From the NCBI RefSeq assembly GCF_947488515.1, contig NZ_CANKZF010000001.1, forward strand, positions 1,612,001 through 1,676,000: 64,000 nucleotides of DNA, written 5' to 3'. How positions within the stretch are numbered: position 1 is the stretch's first letter; the number at the start of each line of letters is the position of its first letter. Below the pieces are notes generated by a model, which did not search any database, was not told the origin of the DNA, and saw only the letters and a list, made by a program, of their open reading frames with translations. Below, piece after piece: positions 8,169-16,891 of the stretch. Source of the DNA: an uncultured Nocardioides sp. Lineage in GTDB: Bacteria > Actinomycetota > Actinomycetes > Propionibacteriales > Nocardioidaceae. Position numbers and translations under genes: made by a program.

Positions 8169-8948
8169 TCAGCCGAAGCGGCCGGAGATGTAGGCCTCGG
8201 TGGCCTCGTTGTCCGGGTTCGCGAACATCTTCTGGGTGGAGTTGAACTCCACCAGCTGGCCGGGCTGGCCGGCGGCCTTGAGGTTGAAGAAGCCGGTCTC
8301 GTCGGAGACGCGGGCGGCCTGCTGCATGTTGTGGGTGACGATGACGATCGTGTAGTCGGACTTCAGCTCGTGGATGAGGTCCTCGATCGCAGAGGTCGAG
8401 ATCGGGTCGAGCGCGGAGCACGGCTCGTCCATCAGCAGCACCTGCGGCTCGACGGCGATCGCACGGGCGATGCAGAGCCGCTGCTGCTGGCCGCCGGAGA
8501 GACCCATGCCGGGCTTGTTGAGGCGGTCCTTCACCTCGTTCCAGAGGTTCGCCCCCTTCAGCGAGCGCTCGACGATGTCGTCGGCCTCGGCCTTCTTCAT
8601 CCTCTTGGAGTTGAGGCGGTTGCCGGCCAGGACGTTCTCGTAGATGGACATCGTCGGGAACGGGTTCGGCCGCTGGAAGACCATGCCGATCTGGCGGCGT
8701 ACGGCGACCGGGTCGACGGCGCTGTCGTAGAGCGACTGCCCGTCGACCATCACCTTGCCCTCGACGCGTGCGCCGGGGATGACCTCGTGCATGCGGTTGA
8801 GCGAGCGCAGGAACGTGGACTTGCCGCATCCGGACGGACCGATGAAGGCAGTGACCGAGCGTGCCTTGATGGTCATGTTGACGCCCTGCACGGCGAGGAA
8901 GTCGCCGTAGTAGATGTCGAGGTCGCCGACGGTGATGCTCTTGGCCAT
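8169..8948 (-). CDS. pstB: Phosphate ABC transporter ATP-binding protein
   Basis: 259-residue ATPase that powers high-affinity phosphate import with PstC and PstA at the inner face of the membrane. Walker A is GPSGCGKST, the signature is [14 protein letters not shown] and Walker B is [30 protein letters not shown] is the PstB-type H-loop region. Full length for the family. Last gene of pstS-pstC-pstA-pstB, 33 bp after pstA. No phoU follows, which is the more common actinobacterial arrangement. Confidence 0.97.
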   Translation of the reverse strand: MAKSITVGDLDIYYGDFLAVQGVNMTIKARSVTAFIGPSGCGKSTFLRSLNRMHEVIPGARVEGKVMVDGQSLYDSAVDPVAVRRQIGMVFQRPNPFPTMSIYENVLAGNRLNSKRMKKAEADDIVERSLKGANLWNEVKDRLNKPGMGLSGGQQQRLCIARAIAVEPQVLLMDEPCSALDPISTSAIEDLIHELKSDYTIVIVTHNMQQAARVSDETGFFNLKAAGQPGQLVEFNSTQKMFANPDNEATEAYISGRFG

Positions 8949-8981
8949 GGGGGTGAGTCTCTCTTGTGTCTGGTTCGGGGC

Positions 8982-10073
8982 CTAGTGGCCGGTCTTGGGG
9001 GCGAAGATCGCGCCGATGACGCGCGCCACGAGGTTCAGCATCATGACGATCAGGATCAGCACCAGCGCGCCGCCCCAGGCGATCTCGATGCCGGGCGGCG
9101 TGCCACCCGGGGTCTCGGCGATGCCGGGATTGGCGTTCTGGGTGTAGATCAGCACCGGCAGGGTGGTCATCCGCTCCGAGAACACGTTGAAGTTCGTGCG
9201 GGTCGTCAGGCCGGCGATGAGGAGCAGCGGGGCGGTCTCGCCGACGACGCGGGCGATGGCGAGCGTGACCCCGGTGACGATGCCGCCGAGGGCCGTCGGG
9301 AGGACGACCTTGACGATCGTGCGCCACTTCGGCACGCCCAGGGCGTACGACGCCTCGCGCAGGTCGGCGGGAACCAGCCGCAGCATCTCCTCGGTCGAGC
9401 GGACCACCACCGGGATCATCAGCAGCGACAGCGCCACCGACCCGCCGATACCGACCCGGGTGGACGGACCGAAGATGAGGATGAACAGCGAGAACGCGAA
9501 GAGGCCGGCCACGATCGACGGGATGCCGGTCATCACGTCCACCAGGAACGTGATCCAGCGGGCGAGGCGACTGCCCTTGCCGTACTCGATGAGGTAGATC
9601 GCGGCCATGATGCCGATCGGCACCGAGATGACAGCGGCGCCCAGCGTGATCAGGAGGGTGCCGACCAGCGCGTGGTAGATCCCCACCTCCTGGTCCAGCT
9701 CGGTCCGGTACATCGAGTAGGTCAGGAAGGTCGAGTTGATCGCGGGGAGACCCCGGTCCACGACCGTGTACAGCAGCGAGACCAGCGGCACGATGGCGAC
9801 GAGGCACGCCGCCCACACGAGCCCGGTGACCATCCGGTCCGCCGCCCCGCGAGGCCCCTCCACGACCCGCGCCCAGGCGGGCAGTGCGACGAGGTAGAGG
9901 ACACCGGCGACGAGCGCCCACGCGATCAGGCCCCAGCCGAGCAGGAGCACGGGCAGGGCCGCGGCGGCGACGGCCACGACACCGACGAGGGCGGGCGCCA
10001 GGCGAGGCAGCTTGGCCTGCGTGAACGCGACCGGCTCCGAGGTGGGCCGGGCGGGAGCGGTGGCAAGGCTCAT
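8982..10073 (-). CDS. pstA: Phosphate ABC transporter permease PstA
   Basis: 363-residue permease. The conserved C-terminal cytoplasmic segment YALGVPKWRTIVKVVLPTALGGIVTGVTLAIARVVGET is typical of PstA. The N-terminal ~90 residues carry two extra hydrophobic stretches before the core, so the protein is longer than many PstA (about 280-300). The ATG at 10073 has GAGGGG about 8 nt upstream, inside the junction repeat that separates it from pstC. Confidence 0.95.
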   Translation of the reverse strand: MSLATAPARPTSEPVAFTQAKLPRLAPALVGVVAVAAAALPVLLLGWGLIAWALVAGVLYLVALPAWARVVEGPRGAADRMVTGLVWAACLVAIVPLVSLLYTVVDRGLPAINSTFLTYSMYRTELDQEVGIYHALVGTLLITLGAAVISVPIGIMAAIYLIEYGKGSRLARWITFLVDVMTGIPSIVAGLFAFSLFILIFGPSTRVGIGGSVALSLLMIPVVVRSTEEMLRLVPADLREASYALGVPKWRTIVKVVLPTALGGIVTGVTLAIARVVGETAPLLLIAGLTTRTNFNVFSERMTTLPVLIYTQNANPGIAETPGGTPPGIEIAWGGALVLILIVMMLNLVARVIGAIFAPKTGH

Positions 10074-10080
10074 GGCCGGG

Positions 10081-10146
10081 GTCCCCTCGAAGTTGTCGGG
10101 TGGAGGAGCGCAGCGGGGGAGAACGAGAAGTTCGTGGGGTGGTTCA
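10081..10146 (-). repeat. Operon-junction repeat, copy B
   Basis: On the minus strand it starts at the pstC stop (TGA ACCACCCCACGAAC), continues with a pyrimidine-rich TCGTTCTCCCCCGC part and ends with GAGGGGACCCCGG, which supplies the pstA ribosome site. It is more diverged than copies A and C. Confidence 0.6.
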
Positions 10147-11079
10147 ACGGGCCAGCTTCCTCTCGTTGCGGGTGACGATCCACCGGGCAGCGAAGTTGAC
10201 CAGGAACGTCACGAGGAAGAGCACCAGGCCGGTCGCGATCAGCACCTGGATCTTGCCCGGGGTGCCCTCCTTGTAGTTGGAGGCGATGTTGGACGCGATC
10301 GAGGCCGGGTTGCTGCTCGAGATCAGGTTGAGGGAGATGCCGCCGCCGGCGGACAGCACCATGGCCACGGCCATGGTCTCGCCGAGCGCGCGTCCCAGGC
10401 CGAGCATCACCGCCGAGACCATGCCGGAGCGGGCATAGGGGAAGACGGCCATCCGGATCATCTCCCAGCGGGTGGCGCCCAGCGCGAGCGCGGCCTCCTC
10501 GTGCAGCCGCGGCGTCTGGGAGAACACCTCGCGCGAGATGGCGGTGATGATCGGGAGGATCATGATCGCCAGCACCAGACCGGCGGTGAGGATGGTGCGT
10601 CCGGTGCCGGAGGCCGGCCCGGCGAAGAACGGCAGCCAGCCCATGTTCTCGTCCAGCCAGACGTACCCCGGCTGCAGGTGGCGCGCCAGGACGCTGATGC
10701 CCCAGAGGCCGAAGACCACCGAGGGCACCGCGGCGAGCAGGTCGATGACGTAGGCGATCGGGGTGGCGATCGACCTCGGCGCGTAGTGGCTCACCACCAG
10801 CGCGATGCCCCAGGCGAGCGGGACGGCCACGATCAGCGCGATCACGGCGGCGAGCACGGTGCCGAACAGCAGCGGGGCGACGTAGCCCCAGAAGTTGCTC
10901 GCCTCGCCGTAGAACTCGGCCGGCTTGGCCAGACCCGGGACGCCCTCGATCGCCAGGAAGATGAAGACGCCTGCCAGGGCGAGAAGGATCGCGATCCCGG
11001 CGGCCAGGGCGGTGGCGGAGAAGACCCGGTCGCCCAGCCTCGCCGGGCCCGTCTTCTGATCAGCGGCGATGGTTGCCAC
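10144..11079 (-). CDS. pstC: Phosphate ABC transporter permease PstC
   Basis: 311-residue permease partner of PstA. Family landmarks are the single N-terminal helix (FSATALAAGIAILLALAGVFIFLAIEG), SNFWGYVAPLLFGTVLAAVIAL, IDLLAAVPSVVFGLWG, and the cytoplasmic EAALALGATRWEMIRMAVFPYARSGM motif that contacts PstB. GTG start at 11079 with GAGG about 6 nt upstream. It is separated from pstS by 104 bp holding two strong hairpins, which probably set the expression ratio. Confidence 0.95.
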   Translation of the reverse strand: MATIAADQKTGPARLGDRVFSATALAAGIAILLALAGVFIFLAIEGVPGLAKPAEFYGEASNFWGYVAPLLFGTVLAAVIALIVAVPLAWGIALVVSHYAPRSIATPIAYVIDLLAAVPSVVFGLWGISVLARHLQPGYVWLDENMGWLPFFAGPASGTGRTILTAGLVLAIMILPIITAISREVFSQTPRLHEEAALALGATRWEMIRMAVFPYARSGMVSAVMLGLGRALGETMAVAMVLSAGGGISLNLISSSNPASIASNIASNYKEGTPGKIQVLIATGLVLFLVTFLVNFAARWIVTRNERKLAR

Positions 11080-11110
11080 GTACTACCTCATTCAGTCGGT
11101 TCATGCGTCG

Positions 11111-11177
11111 GTGCGGCGGGCCGGATGTCCGACCCGCCGCACGCGGCGATGGGTGGCCGGGGCAGTTGGCCCCGGCC
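11111..11177. terminator. Two consecutive hairpins between pstS and pstC
   Basis: First stem GTGCGGCGGG(cCGG) with CCG(a)CCCGCCGCAC (11111-11142); second stem GGCCGGGGC with GCCCCGGCC (11155-11177). They lie in the transcribed gap after pstS. Likely a partial terminator or 3'-end stabiliser that leaves PstS more abundant than the permeases. Confidence 0.5.
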
Positions 11178-11183
11178 GTGGGA

Positions 11184-12302
11184 TCAGCCCGCGGAGATGG
11201 CGTCCACGATGCTCTGCGCCTGCTCGGCGACCGAGGCGGAGAGCGGCGCGGAGCCGGCCTCCTCCGCGGCGGCCGCCTGTCCCTCGTCGGAGACGATGTA
11301 GGACAGGTAGCCCTTGACGAGGTCGGCCTCGGCCTGGTCCTCGTAGGTCTGGCAGGCGATCAGGTAGCTGAGCAGGACGACCGGGTAGGCGCCCGACTCG
11401 GTGGTGGTGCGGTCGATGTCGACGGCCATGTCGACGTCGGCCCGACCCTCGGCGGCCGGCGAGGTCTCGACGACCTTGGCGGCACCCTCGGCCGACGGGG
11501 CGACGTACTCCTCGCCCACCTTGACCGAGACGACGGACAGGTCGCCGACCTGGCTCTCGTCGGCGTAGCCGATCGTGCCCGTGCCGCCGGAGACGGCGGA
11601 GATCACACCGGAGGTGCCCTCAGCCGCCTCGCCACCCTTGACCGGGAAGGCGTCCTCGGCCTCGTAGGACCACGAGCCGCTGGCCTTGCCGAGGTAGTCG
11701 GTGAAGTTCTTCGTGGTGCCCGAGTCGTCGGAGCGGTGCACGGGCGTGATCGCCAGGTCGGGCAGCGTCGCGTCGGGGTTCTGGTCGGCGATCGCCTTGT
11801 CGTTCCACTTCGTGATCTTGTTGTCGAAGATCTGCGCGATCGTGTCGGCGTCGAGGTTGAGCGCGTCGACACCCTCGAGGTTGAACGCCACGGCGATCGG
11901 CGAGACGTAGGCCGGGACCTCGATCGGGTCCTCGCCACCGCAGCGCTCCTTGGCGGCGGTGAGCTCGCCCTCGTCGTCGTTCAGGTACGAGTCGGAGCCG
12001 GCGAAGCTGACGCCGCCCTCGATGAAGTTGGTGCGTCCGTCACCGGAGCCGACGGGGTCGTAGTTGACCGTCACGTTGCCGTCGTTCATGCCCTGGAAGC
12101 CGGTGGACCAGGCGCCCTGCGCCTTCTCCTGCGAGGACGCGCCGGCGCCGTTCAGGTCACCGGACAGGCCGCCGGCCTCAGAGGTGTCGCCGCCCGACTC
12201 GGCGCCGGCCTCGTTGGAGGCACCGCACGCGGTGAGGGAGATCGAGAGGGCAAGCACAGCGACGCTCGGGGCGAGCAGCTTGCGGAAGGAAGTGCGATTC
12301 AC
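11184..12302 (-). CDS. pstS: Phosphate-binding lipoprotein PstS
   Basis: 372-residue extracytoplasmic phosphate receptor. The signal peptide ends in a lipobox (LTACGAS), so it is a lipoprotein. Binding-site motifs are GAGASSQEKAQGAWSTGFQ near the N-terminus, the DPVGSGDGRTNFIEG loop and the HRSDDSGTTKNFTDYL segment. GTG start at 12302 with AGGAG about 7 nt upstream. First gene of the pst operon and preceded by a clear PHO-box direct repeat, so it should be induced by phosphate limitation. Confidence 0.96.
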   Translation of the reverse strand: MNRTSFRKLLAPSVAVLALSISLTACGASNEAGAESGGDTSEAGGLSGDLNGAGASSQEKAQGAWSTGFQGMNDGNVTVNYDPVGSGDGRTNFIEGGVSFAGSDSYLNDDEGELTAAKERCGGEDPIEVPAYVSPIAVAFNLEGVDALNLDADTIAQIFDNKITKWNDKAIADQNPDATLPDLAITPVHRSDDSGTTKNFTDYLGKASGSWSYEAEDAFPVKGGEAAEGTSGVISAVSGGTGTIGYADESQVGDLSVVSVKVGEEYVAPSAEGAAKVVETSPAAEGRADVDMAVDIDRTTTESGAYPVVLLSYLIACQTYEDQAEADLVKGYLSYIVSDEGQAAAAEEAGSAPLSASVAEQAQSIVDAISAG

Positions 12303-12346
12303 TTCGGGTGCTCCTGATGGAAGTCTGATGAGTGCTGACGATCAGG

Positions 12347-12352
12347 AAGGTA
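12347..12352 (-). promoter_or_regulatory. Candidate -10 element for pstS
   Basis: TACCTT on the minus strand, downstream of the PHO box and about 45 nt before the pstS start. No good -35 is seen, as expected for an activator-dependent promoter. Confidence 0.35.
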
Positions 12353-12379
12353 GGCACCGCAGGAGAACGACCACGGCGC

Positions 12380-12401
12380 CGTCGGTGAACGCGCGGTGAA
12401 C
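12380..12401 (-). promoter_or_regulatory. PHO box upstream of pstS
   Basis: Two perfectly adjacent 11-nt units on the minus strand, GTTCACCGCGC and GTTCACCGACG, share 9 of 11 positions. This matches the direct-repeat structure of PhoP sites in Streptomyces. About 78 nt upstream of the pstS start codon. The best regulatory site in the window. Confidence 0.8.
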
Positions 12402-12505
12402 TCGGCAGGACCGGTTGGCATCACCCGTTCGGGCGTGCGACGACGATCACATGAACTCGTCCCGGGGCGCTTGACGAGCGGGTGCCCGGAGCAATAGAGG
12501 GAGGC

Positions 12506-13372
12506 TCAGGGCTCGACGTGCTGGGTCGCCACCACGCGACCCTTGCGGTGGTGCACCACGAGCATCGACCCGGGCGCGAGCTCGACGTCGGGCACCTCCA
12601 GCGCGTCGAGCACGGTCGGGAGCACCGGCCGGTGGCTGCACAGCACCGCGCTCCCGGCGTCGAGGTCGCCGTCGAGGAACCCGTCGACGAGGTCGACGAC
12701 GCCTTCGACGGTGGCGCCCTCCTCGCTCAGCTCCTCGTAGAGCTTGACCGGCCAGCCGGTCACGTCGGCGTACGGCATCACCGTCTGCACGCAGCGGGTG
12801 CTGGTGGAGGTGTGGGCGACCGTGACGTCGAAGGCGGCCAGGAGCGGCACCAGGCGCTGGGACTGGGTCTCCCCGAGCCGGACGAGCGGTCGCCGCCGGT
12901 CGTCCTTCTTCCAGCCGTTGCGCGAGCGCGCCTCGGCGTGGCGCAGCACCACGAGCGCCCGGGTACGCCGCCGCAGGGGGCGCGCCTCGGCCAGGGTGTC
13001 GCGGTCGTAGGAGTAGGTGAGGCGCTGCTCCGCGTCCTTCCAGTCCACCCACTCGACCGCGTCGATCTCGTCGTTGGGGCGGTAGCGGCTCACGTCGTCG
13101 CTTCCGGCGACCCGGGCAGCCCAGTAGTCCACGGCCTTCCAGCGGCCGTTGGACATCCGGTAGCGCTGCCGCGACAGCGCCGGCCCGAGGCGTACGTCGA
13201 GCCCGGTCTCCTCGGCCACCTCGCGCACCGCGGCGGTGACCACGTGCTCCCCGCGGTCGAGCTTGCCCTTGGGGAAGGACCAGTCGTCGTACTTGGGCCG
13301 GTGCACCAGGAGCACCTCACCGCCCTTCCGGGTCACGACGGCACCAGCAGCGCGCACGTCGCGGGGCTCCAT
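12506..13372 (-). CDS. mutT1: MutT1-like Nudix hydrolase fused to histidine phosphatase domain
   Basis: 288-residue two-domain protein like mycobacterial MutT1, which degrades 8-oxo-dGTP and diadenosine polyphosphates. Residues ~1-135 are Nudix: the box runs GKLDRGEHVV...REVAEETGLDV. Residues ~140-288 are a histidine phosphatase with LVVLRHAEAR as the RHG-type motif and CSHRPVLP near the end. Start ATG at 13372; the long upstream frame is not coding. In mycobacteria and Streptomyces mutT1 also sits near ppk/pst, so the position is conserved. Divergent from the membrane protein at 13413. Confidence 0.92.
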   Translation of the reverse strand: MEPRDVRAAGAVVTRKGGEVLLVHRPKYDDWSFPKGKLDRGEHVVTAAVREVAEETGLDVRLGPALSRQRYRMSNGRWKAVDYWAARVAGSDDVSRYRPNDEIDAVEWVDWKDAEQRLTYSYDRDTLAEARPLRRRTRALVVLRHAEARSRNGWKKDDRRRPLVRLGETQSQRLVPLLAAFDVTVAHTSTSTRCVQTVMPYADVTGWPVKLYEELSEEGATVEGVVDLVDGFLDGDLDAGSAVLCSHRPVLPTVLDALEVPDVELAPGSMLVVHHRKGRVVATQHVEP

Positions 13373-13412
13373 GGAAGTAGTCTCACACCTCACCCCGACC
13401 GCGAGGAGCCCC

Positions 13413-14498
13413 GTGCCACATCGTGACGTCCCGACCACCGGGACCCGCGGCCGGAGCCGGGGCCGGACCCGCGCCGTGCTGGGCGTCGTCGTGGTGCTCG
13501 TCGTGGCGGGCGCCGGGCTCGTCGCGTGGCGCGCCCTCACGCCCGCGACGCCGCTCCAGGAGGCGATGGAGCTGGCGCCGGCCGACGCGACCCGCTTCTC
13601 CTGGACGGACTGGGACGGCGTACGCCGCGAGCTGGACGCCGGCGTCGGAGCGGACTCGTCGGCCGAGGAGGTCGAAGCCTTCCTGGTCGAGGCCTTCGCC
13701 GCCGACCTGTCGTCCATGTCGGCGCTCGGCACGTCCGCCGGCGTGATGCAGGAGGAGCTGGGCTTCTCCCCCGCCACCGTCTCGTGGGAGCTGCTCGCCC
13801 AGTCGGGCGCGGGAGCGGTCGAGGTGCTCAAGGTCGACGACGACGTCGACCTCGACGCCGTGTCGGAACGCCTCGCCGACCTGGGCTGGACCGAGCCCGA
13901 CGAGGAGGACGGCGTGTGGGTGGGAGGCCCCGACGTACTGGCCGGGGTCGGCTCGACGCTGACCCCGGAGCTCCAGCACGTCGCGCTGCTCGCCGACCAG
14001 GGCCTCGTGCTGACCTCCGACCAGGCCCCGTTCCTGGAGCAGGTGCTGGAGGGGGACGGCGAACCCGACGGCCTCGCCGACCTCGCCGCCTCGCTGGACG
14101 AGCCGCTGGCCGCGGCGGTCTACGACGGCGCGTACGCCTGCGAGCACCTGGCGATGGCGCAGGCCGACGACGACGCCCGGGCCCAGGCCGACCAGCTCGT
14201 CGAGGCGGCGGGCGAGGTCCACCCGCTGACCGGTTTCGCGATGGGCGTGCTGCCCGAGGGCGAGGTACGCGCGGTGATGCAGGTCGAGGACGCGGACGAC
14301 GCCGCCGGTGACGCGGAGACGCGAGCCCGGCTGGCCGCGGGACCGGCGCCCGGGCAGGGCGGGGAGTTCACCGACCGGTTCTCGGTGGAGCGGGCCGGTT
14401 CGGAGGGCCGCGAGGTGGTGCTCGACCTGCGTCCGGTCGAGGGCAGCTACGTGCTGTCGGACCTGACCAGCGGCCCGGTGCTGTTCGCCACCTGCTGA
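13413..14498 (+). CDS. Membrane-anchored hypothetical protein
   Basis: 361-residue protein with a basic N-terminus, one transmembrane helix (AVLGVVVVLVVAGAGLVAW) and a large acidic extracytoplasmic domain. The start is GTG at 13413, with GAGGAG (13402-13407) 5 nt upstream; the longer frame to 13236 overlaps mutT1. The domain has DWDGVRREL, WELLAQSGAGAVEVLKV and a repeated pattern of short beta-like stretches, but I recognise no catalytic motif. It could be a surface or stress-sensing protein. Not assigned. Confidence 0.7.
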   Translation: MPHRDVPTTGTRGRSRGRTRAVLGVVVVLVVAGAGLVAWRALTPATPLQEAMELAPADATRFSWTDWDGVRRELDAGVGADSSAEEVEAFLVEAFAADLSSMSALGTSAGVMQEELGFSPATVSWELLAQSGAGAVEVLKVDDDVDLDAVSERLADLGWTEPDEEDGVWVGGPDVLAGVGSTLTPELQHVALLADQGLVLTSDQAPFLEQVLEGDGEPDGLADLAASLDEPLAAAVYDGAYACEHLAMAQADDDARAQADQLVEAAGEVHPLTGFAMGVLPEGEVRAVMQVEDADDAAGDAETRARLAAGPAPGQGGEFTDRFSVERAGSEGREVVLDLRPVEGSYVLSDLTSGPVLFATC

Positions 14499-14514
14499 GC
14501 GGAGGGCGGCGCGG

Positions 14515-14676
14515 TCAGTCCTGCGGCTTGCGCGGGGTGACCCCGAGGAGGCGGTCGATCTCCTCGCGCGACAGGTGGTCGTCGGACTCGCTCGCCGCGA
14601 TGATCAGCGTGGTGGTGAGCTCGACCTCACCGAGGAGGTCACCGTCCTCGAGAGTCACGTCGAACTGGTCGTGCAT
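14515..14676 (-). CDS. Small acidic protein, unknown function
   Basis: 53-residue acidic protein starting MHDQFDVTLEDGDLLGE and ending with EEIDRLLGVTPRKPQD. The ATG at 14676 has a strong AGGAGG ribosome site about 7 nt upstream, better than the longer frame starting at 14715. The C-terminal helix SREEIDRLLGV resembles a small interaction helix seen in short conserved actinobacterial proteins. No function known. Confidence 0.65.
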   Translation of the reverse strand: MHDQFDVTLEDGDLLGEVELTTTLIIAASESDDHLSREEIDRLLGVTPRKPQD

Positions 14677-14798
14677 CGTCACCCTCCTGACGTCCTCGCG
14701 TGTTTGTTGGACCACACGACTTTATGCGTCCGAGCCAAGTCTGACCGACCCGGAAGCGGCGCAACATGGCCCGATTGAGTCAAGTGTGCCCCGAAATC

Positions 14799-14838
14799 GA
14801 GTCTGGCCCCACCCCACTGAGGGGGAGGAGCCAGACTC
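14799..14838. terminator. Terminator downstream of the cold-shock gene
   Basis: GAGTCTGGC pairs perfectly with GCCAGACTC, and the interior CCCACCCC/GGGGGAGG extends the stem. It lies about 36 nt after the csp stop and would work in both directions. Confidence 0.7.
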
Positions 14839-14873
14839 TTGATCAGATCTGGAACAGGTCCAGCGTCAGCCGA

Positions 14874-15077
14874 TCAGAGCGGACGGACGTTCTCCGCCTG
14901 CGGGCCCTTCGGGCCCTGGGTGACGTCGAACTCGACCTTCTGGTTCTCATCCAGCGACTTGTAGCCGTTGGACTGGATGGCCGAGTAGTGCACGAAGACG
15001 TCGTCGCCGCCGTCCTCCTGCGCAATGAAGCCGAAACCCTTCTCGGCGTTGAACCACTTCACGGTGCCTTGAGCCAT
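14874..15077 (-). CDS. Cold-shock protein (CspA family)
   Basis: 67-residue single cold-shock domain that binds single-stranded nucleic acid and melts RNA structure. RNP1 is [11 protein letters not shown]2 is VFVHYSAI, and it opens with the standard [15 protein letters not shown] at 15077 with AGGAG about 9 nt upstream. A leader of about 170 nt and a downstream hairpin suggest a single-gene transcript with post-transcriptional control, as usual for csp genes. Confidence 0.97.
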   Translation of the reverse strand: MAQGTVKWFNAEKGFGFIAQEDGGDDVFVHYSAIQSNGYKSLDENQKVEFDVTQGPKGPQAENVRPL

Positions 15078-15251
15078 GTGCTCGGTACTCCTGTTATCGG
15101 AACGAGAAGCCATCACCTCGACGGCTCCGCATCAAGTGCGGTGACACGTCGCTCCGACTTACAAGCTGGAAAGGCCCGAAGAGGGGAACGCCGTTGGATC
15201 ACAAACTCCGCGGGCGTCAACCTGCTGGAACTTGCACCTGTTGCAGGAGCA

Positions 15252-15279
15252 ACCCTACCAACAAATCGCCCCACGTCAC
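15252..15279 (-). promoter_or_regulatory. Candidate csp promoter with long 5' leader
   Basis: On the minus strand GTGACG, 16-nt spacer, TAGGGT. Predicted start near 15245 gives a leader of about 168 nt before the csp ATG. The 15078-15361 gap also has to hold the promoter of the divergent M81 peptidase; I see nothing else in it. Confidence 0.4.
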
Positions 15280-15361
15280 CGGTCGCGGACCACCTACGGG
15301 TGAACAGACGACCAACGGACCTGCCGAGCGGCCTCCCGGAGGCCCCTGACACCATCCAGAA

Positions 15362-16891
15362 GTGACCAGTGACGTCGTCCTTCCGCCTCTTCCGCGCGTG
15401 GCCGTCTGCGGCATCAGCCTCGAGGCGTCGACGTTCTCCCCCGCGCTCACGACGGCGGCGATGCTCGCTCCCCTGAGGGGTCGCGAGGTCCTCGACGCGT
15501 GGGAGTTCTGGCGGCCCGACGGCGCCCTGGCGGACCGCGCGCGGTGGCTCGGCATCCTCCAGGCGCGCAGCATCGCGGGAGGCGCCATCCCCGCCGACGA
15601 CTACGTCCTGCTCAAGGCCGAGATCCTCGCCGGGCTCGTCGCGGCCGTGGCCGAGGCGCCCCTCGACGGCGTGGTGCTCGACATCCACGGAGCCGCGAGC
15701 GTCGTCGGCCTCGACGACATGGAGGGCGACCTCGCCGTCGCCGTGCGCGCCGTCGTGGGTCCCGACTGCCTGATCAGCAGCGGGATGGACCTCCACGGCA
15801 ACGTGTCGCGCACCCTTGCCGAGACGCTCGACCTGCTGACGACCTACCGCACCGCGCCGCACGTCGACTGGCAGGAGACGAAGGAGCGGGCCGCCCGCAA
15901 CCTCGTCGACCGGCTCGCGCTGCCACCGGGGCGCCGCCGCCCGGCGAAGGCCTGGGTGCCGGTGCCGATCCTGCTCCCCGGCGAGATGACCAGCACCCGC
16001 CAGGAGCCGGCCACGAGCCTGTACGCCCGCGTGCCGGCGATCCAGTCGCTCGAGGGGATCCTCGACGCGGGGATCTGGATCGGCTACCCGTGGGCCGACG
16101 AGCCGCGCAACGGGGCGGTCGTGACGGTGGTCGGCGACGACGCCGACCGGGCGATGACCGAGGCGGCAGCACTGGCCACCGAGCTGTGGGAGCGGCGCGA
16201 GGACTTCGGCTTCGTCGCGCCGACCGGGTCGCTCGACGAGGTGATGGAGGCGGCCCTCGCCTCACCCGTCACGCCGTACTTCGTGTCCGACTCCGGCGAC
16301 AACCCGACCGCCGGCGGGGCGGGCGACGTGACCTGGACGCTGGCCGAGCTGCTGGCGAGCGAGGAGCTGGCGGCGAGCGGCAGGCGCGCGATCTACGCCT
16401 CCATCCCCGACGCCATGGGCGCGCTGGCGGCCTCGGAGGCCGGAGTCGGCGCCGACGTGCGCCTCACGCTGGGCGCGCGGGTCGACGCACGTCCGGCCCC
16501 ACCGGTGGAGGTCGCCGGCGAGGTGGTGGCGGTCGTGCCGTCCGACGACAACCTGGAGGTCGTCGTGCGCACCGCGGCGGTGGACGTGATCGTCACCCGG
16601 CGGCGCCGGCCCTACCACCTCGAGCAGGACTTCACCCGGCTCGGCCTGGACCCGCGCAGCGCCGACGTCGTCGTGGTCAAGATCGGCTACCTCGAGCCCG
16701 AGCTCTTCGACATGGCCGCCGACTGGATGCTCGCGCTCACCCCGGGTGGCGTGGACCAGGACCTGGTGCGCCTCGGTCACCGTCGGGTCCGGCGCCCGAT
16801 GTTCCCCCTCGACGACGTCAGCGGCGTCGACCCGCTCGCGGACGCCGCACTGTTCCCCGGCGACACCGCCGCGCTATCTCCCGAGGGCTGA
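15362..16891 (+). CDS. M81-family metallopeptidase (MlrC-like)
   Basis: 509-residue member of the M81/MlrC family, named after microcystinase C; most actinobacterial members have no known substrate. The N-terminus reads VAVCGISLEASTFSP; metal-site candidates are LDIHGAASV and GMDLHGNVS; SDSGDNPTAGGAGD is the conserved substrate-loop motif. GTG start at 15362 with a poor ribosome site. It converges on cutC, with the last 18 bp of the genes overlapping tail to tail. Cytoplasmic; no signal peptide. Confidence 0.9.
   Translation: MTSDVVLPPLPRVAVCGISLEASTFSPALTTAAMLAPLRGREVLDAWEFWRPDGALADRARWLGILQARSIAGGAIPADDYVLLKAEILAGLVAAVAEAPLDGVVLDIHGAASVVGLDDMEGDLAVAVRAVVGPDCLISSGMDLHGNVSRTLAETLDLLTTYRTAPHVDWQETKERAARNLVDRLALPPGRRRPAKAWVPVPILLPGEMTSTRQEPATSLYARVPAIQSLEGILDAGIWIGYPWADEPRNGAVVTVVGDDADRAMTEAAALATELWERREDFGFVAPTGSLDEVMEAALASPVTPYFVSDSGDNPTAGGAGDVTWTLAELLASEELAASGRRAIYASIPDAMGALAASEAGVGADVRLTLGARVDARPAPPVEVAGEVVAVVPSDDNLEVVVRTAAVDVIVTRRRRPYHLEQDFTRLGLDPRSADVVVVKIGYLEPELFDMAADWMLALTPGGVDQDLVRLGHRRVRRPMFPLDDVSGVDPLADAALFPGDTAALSPEG

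Noticed and set aside
8169..8200. phoU expected after pstB
   Set aside because: No PhoU frame follows pstB; only the stem-loop and a palindromic element are present, so none is called.
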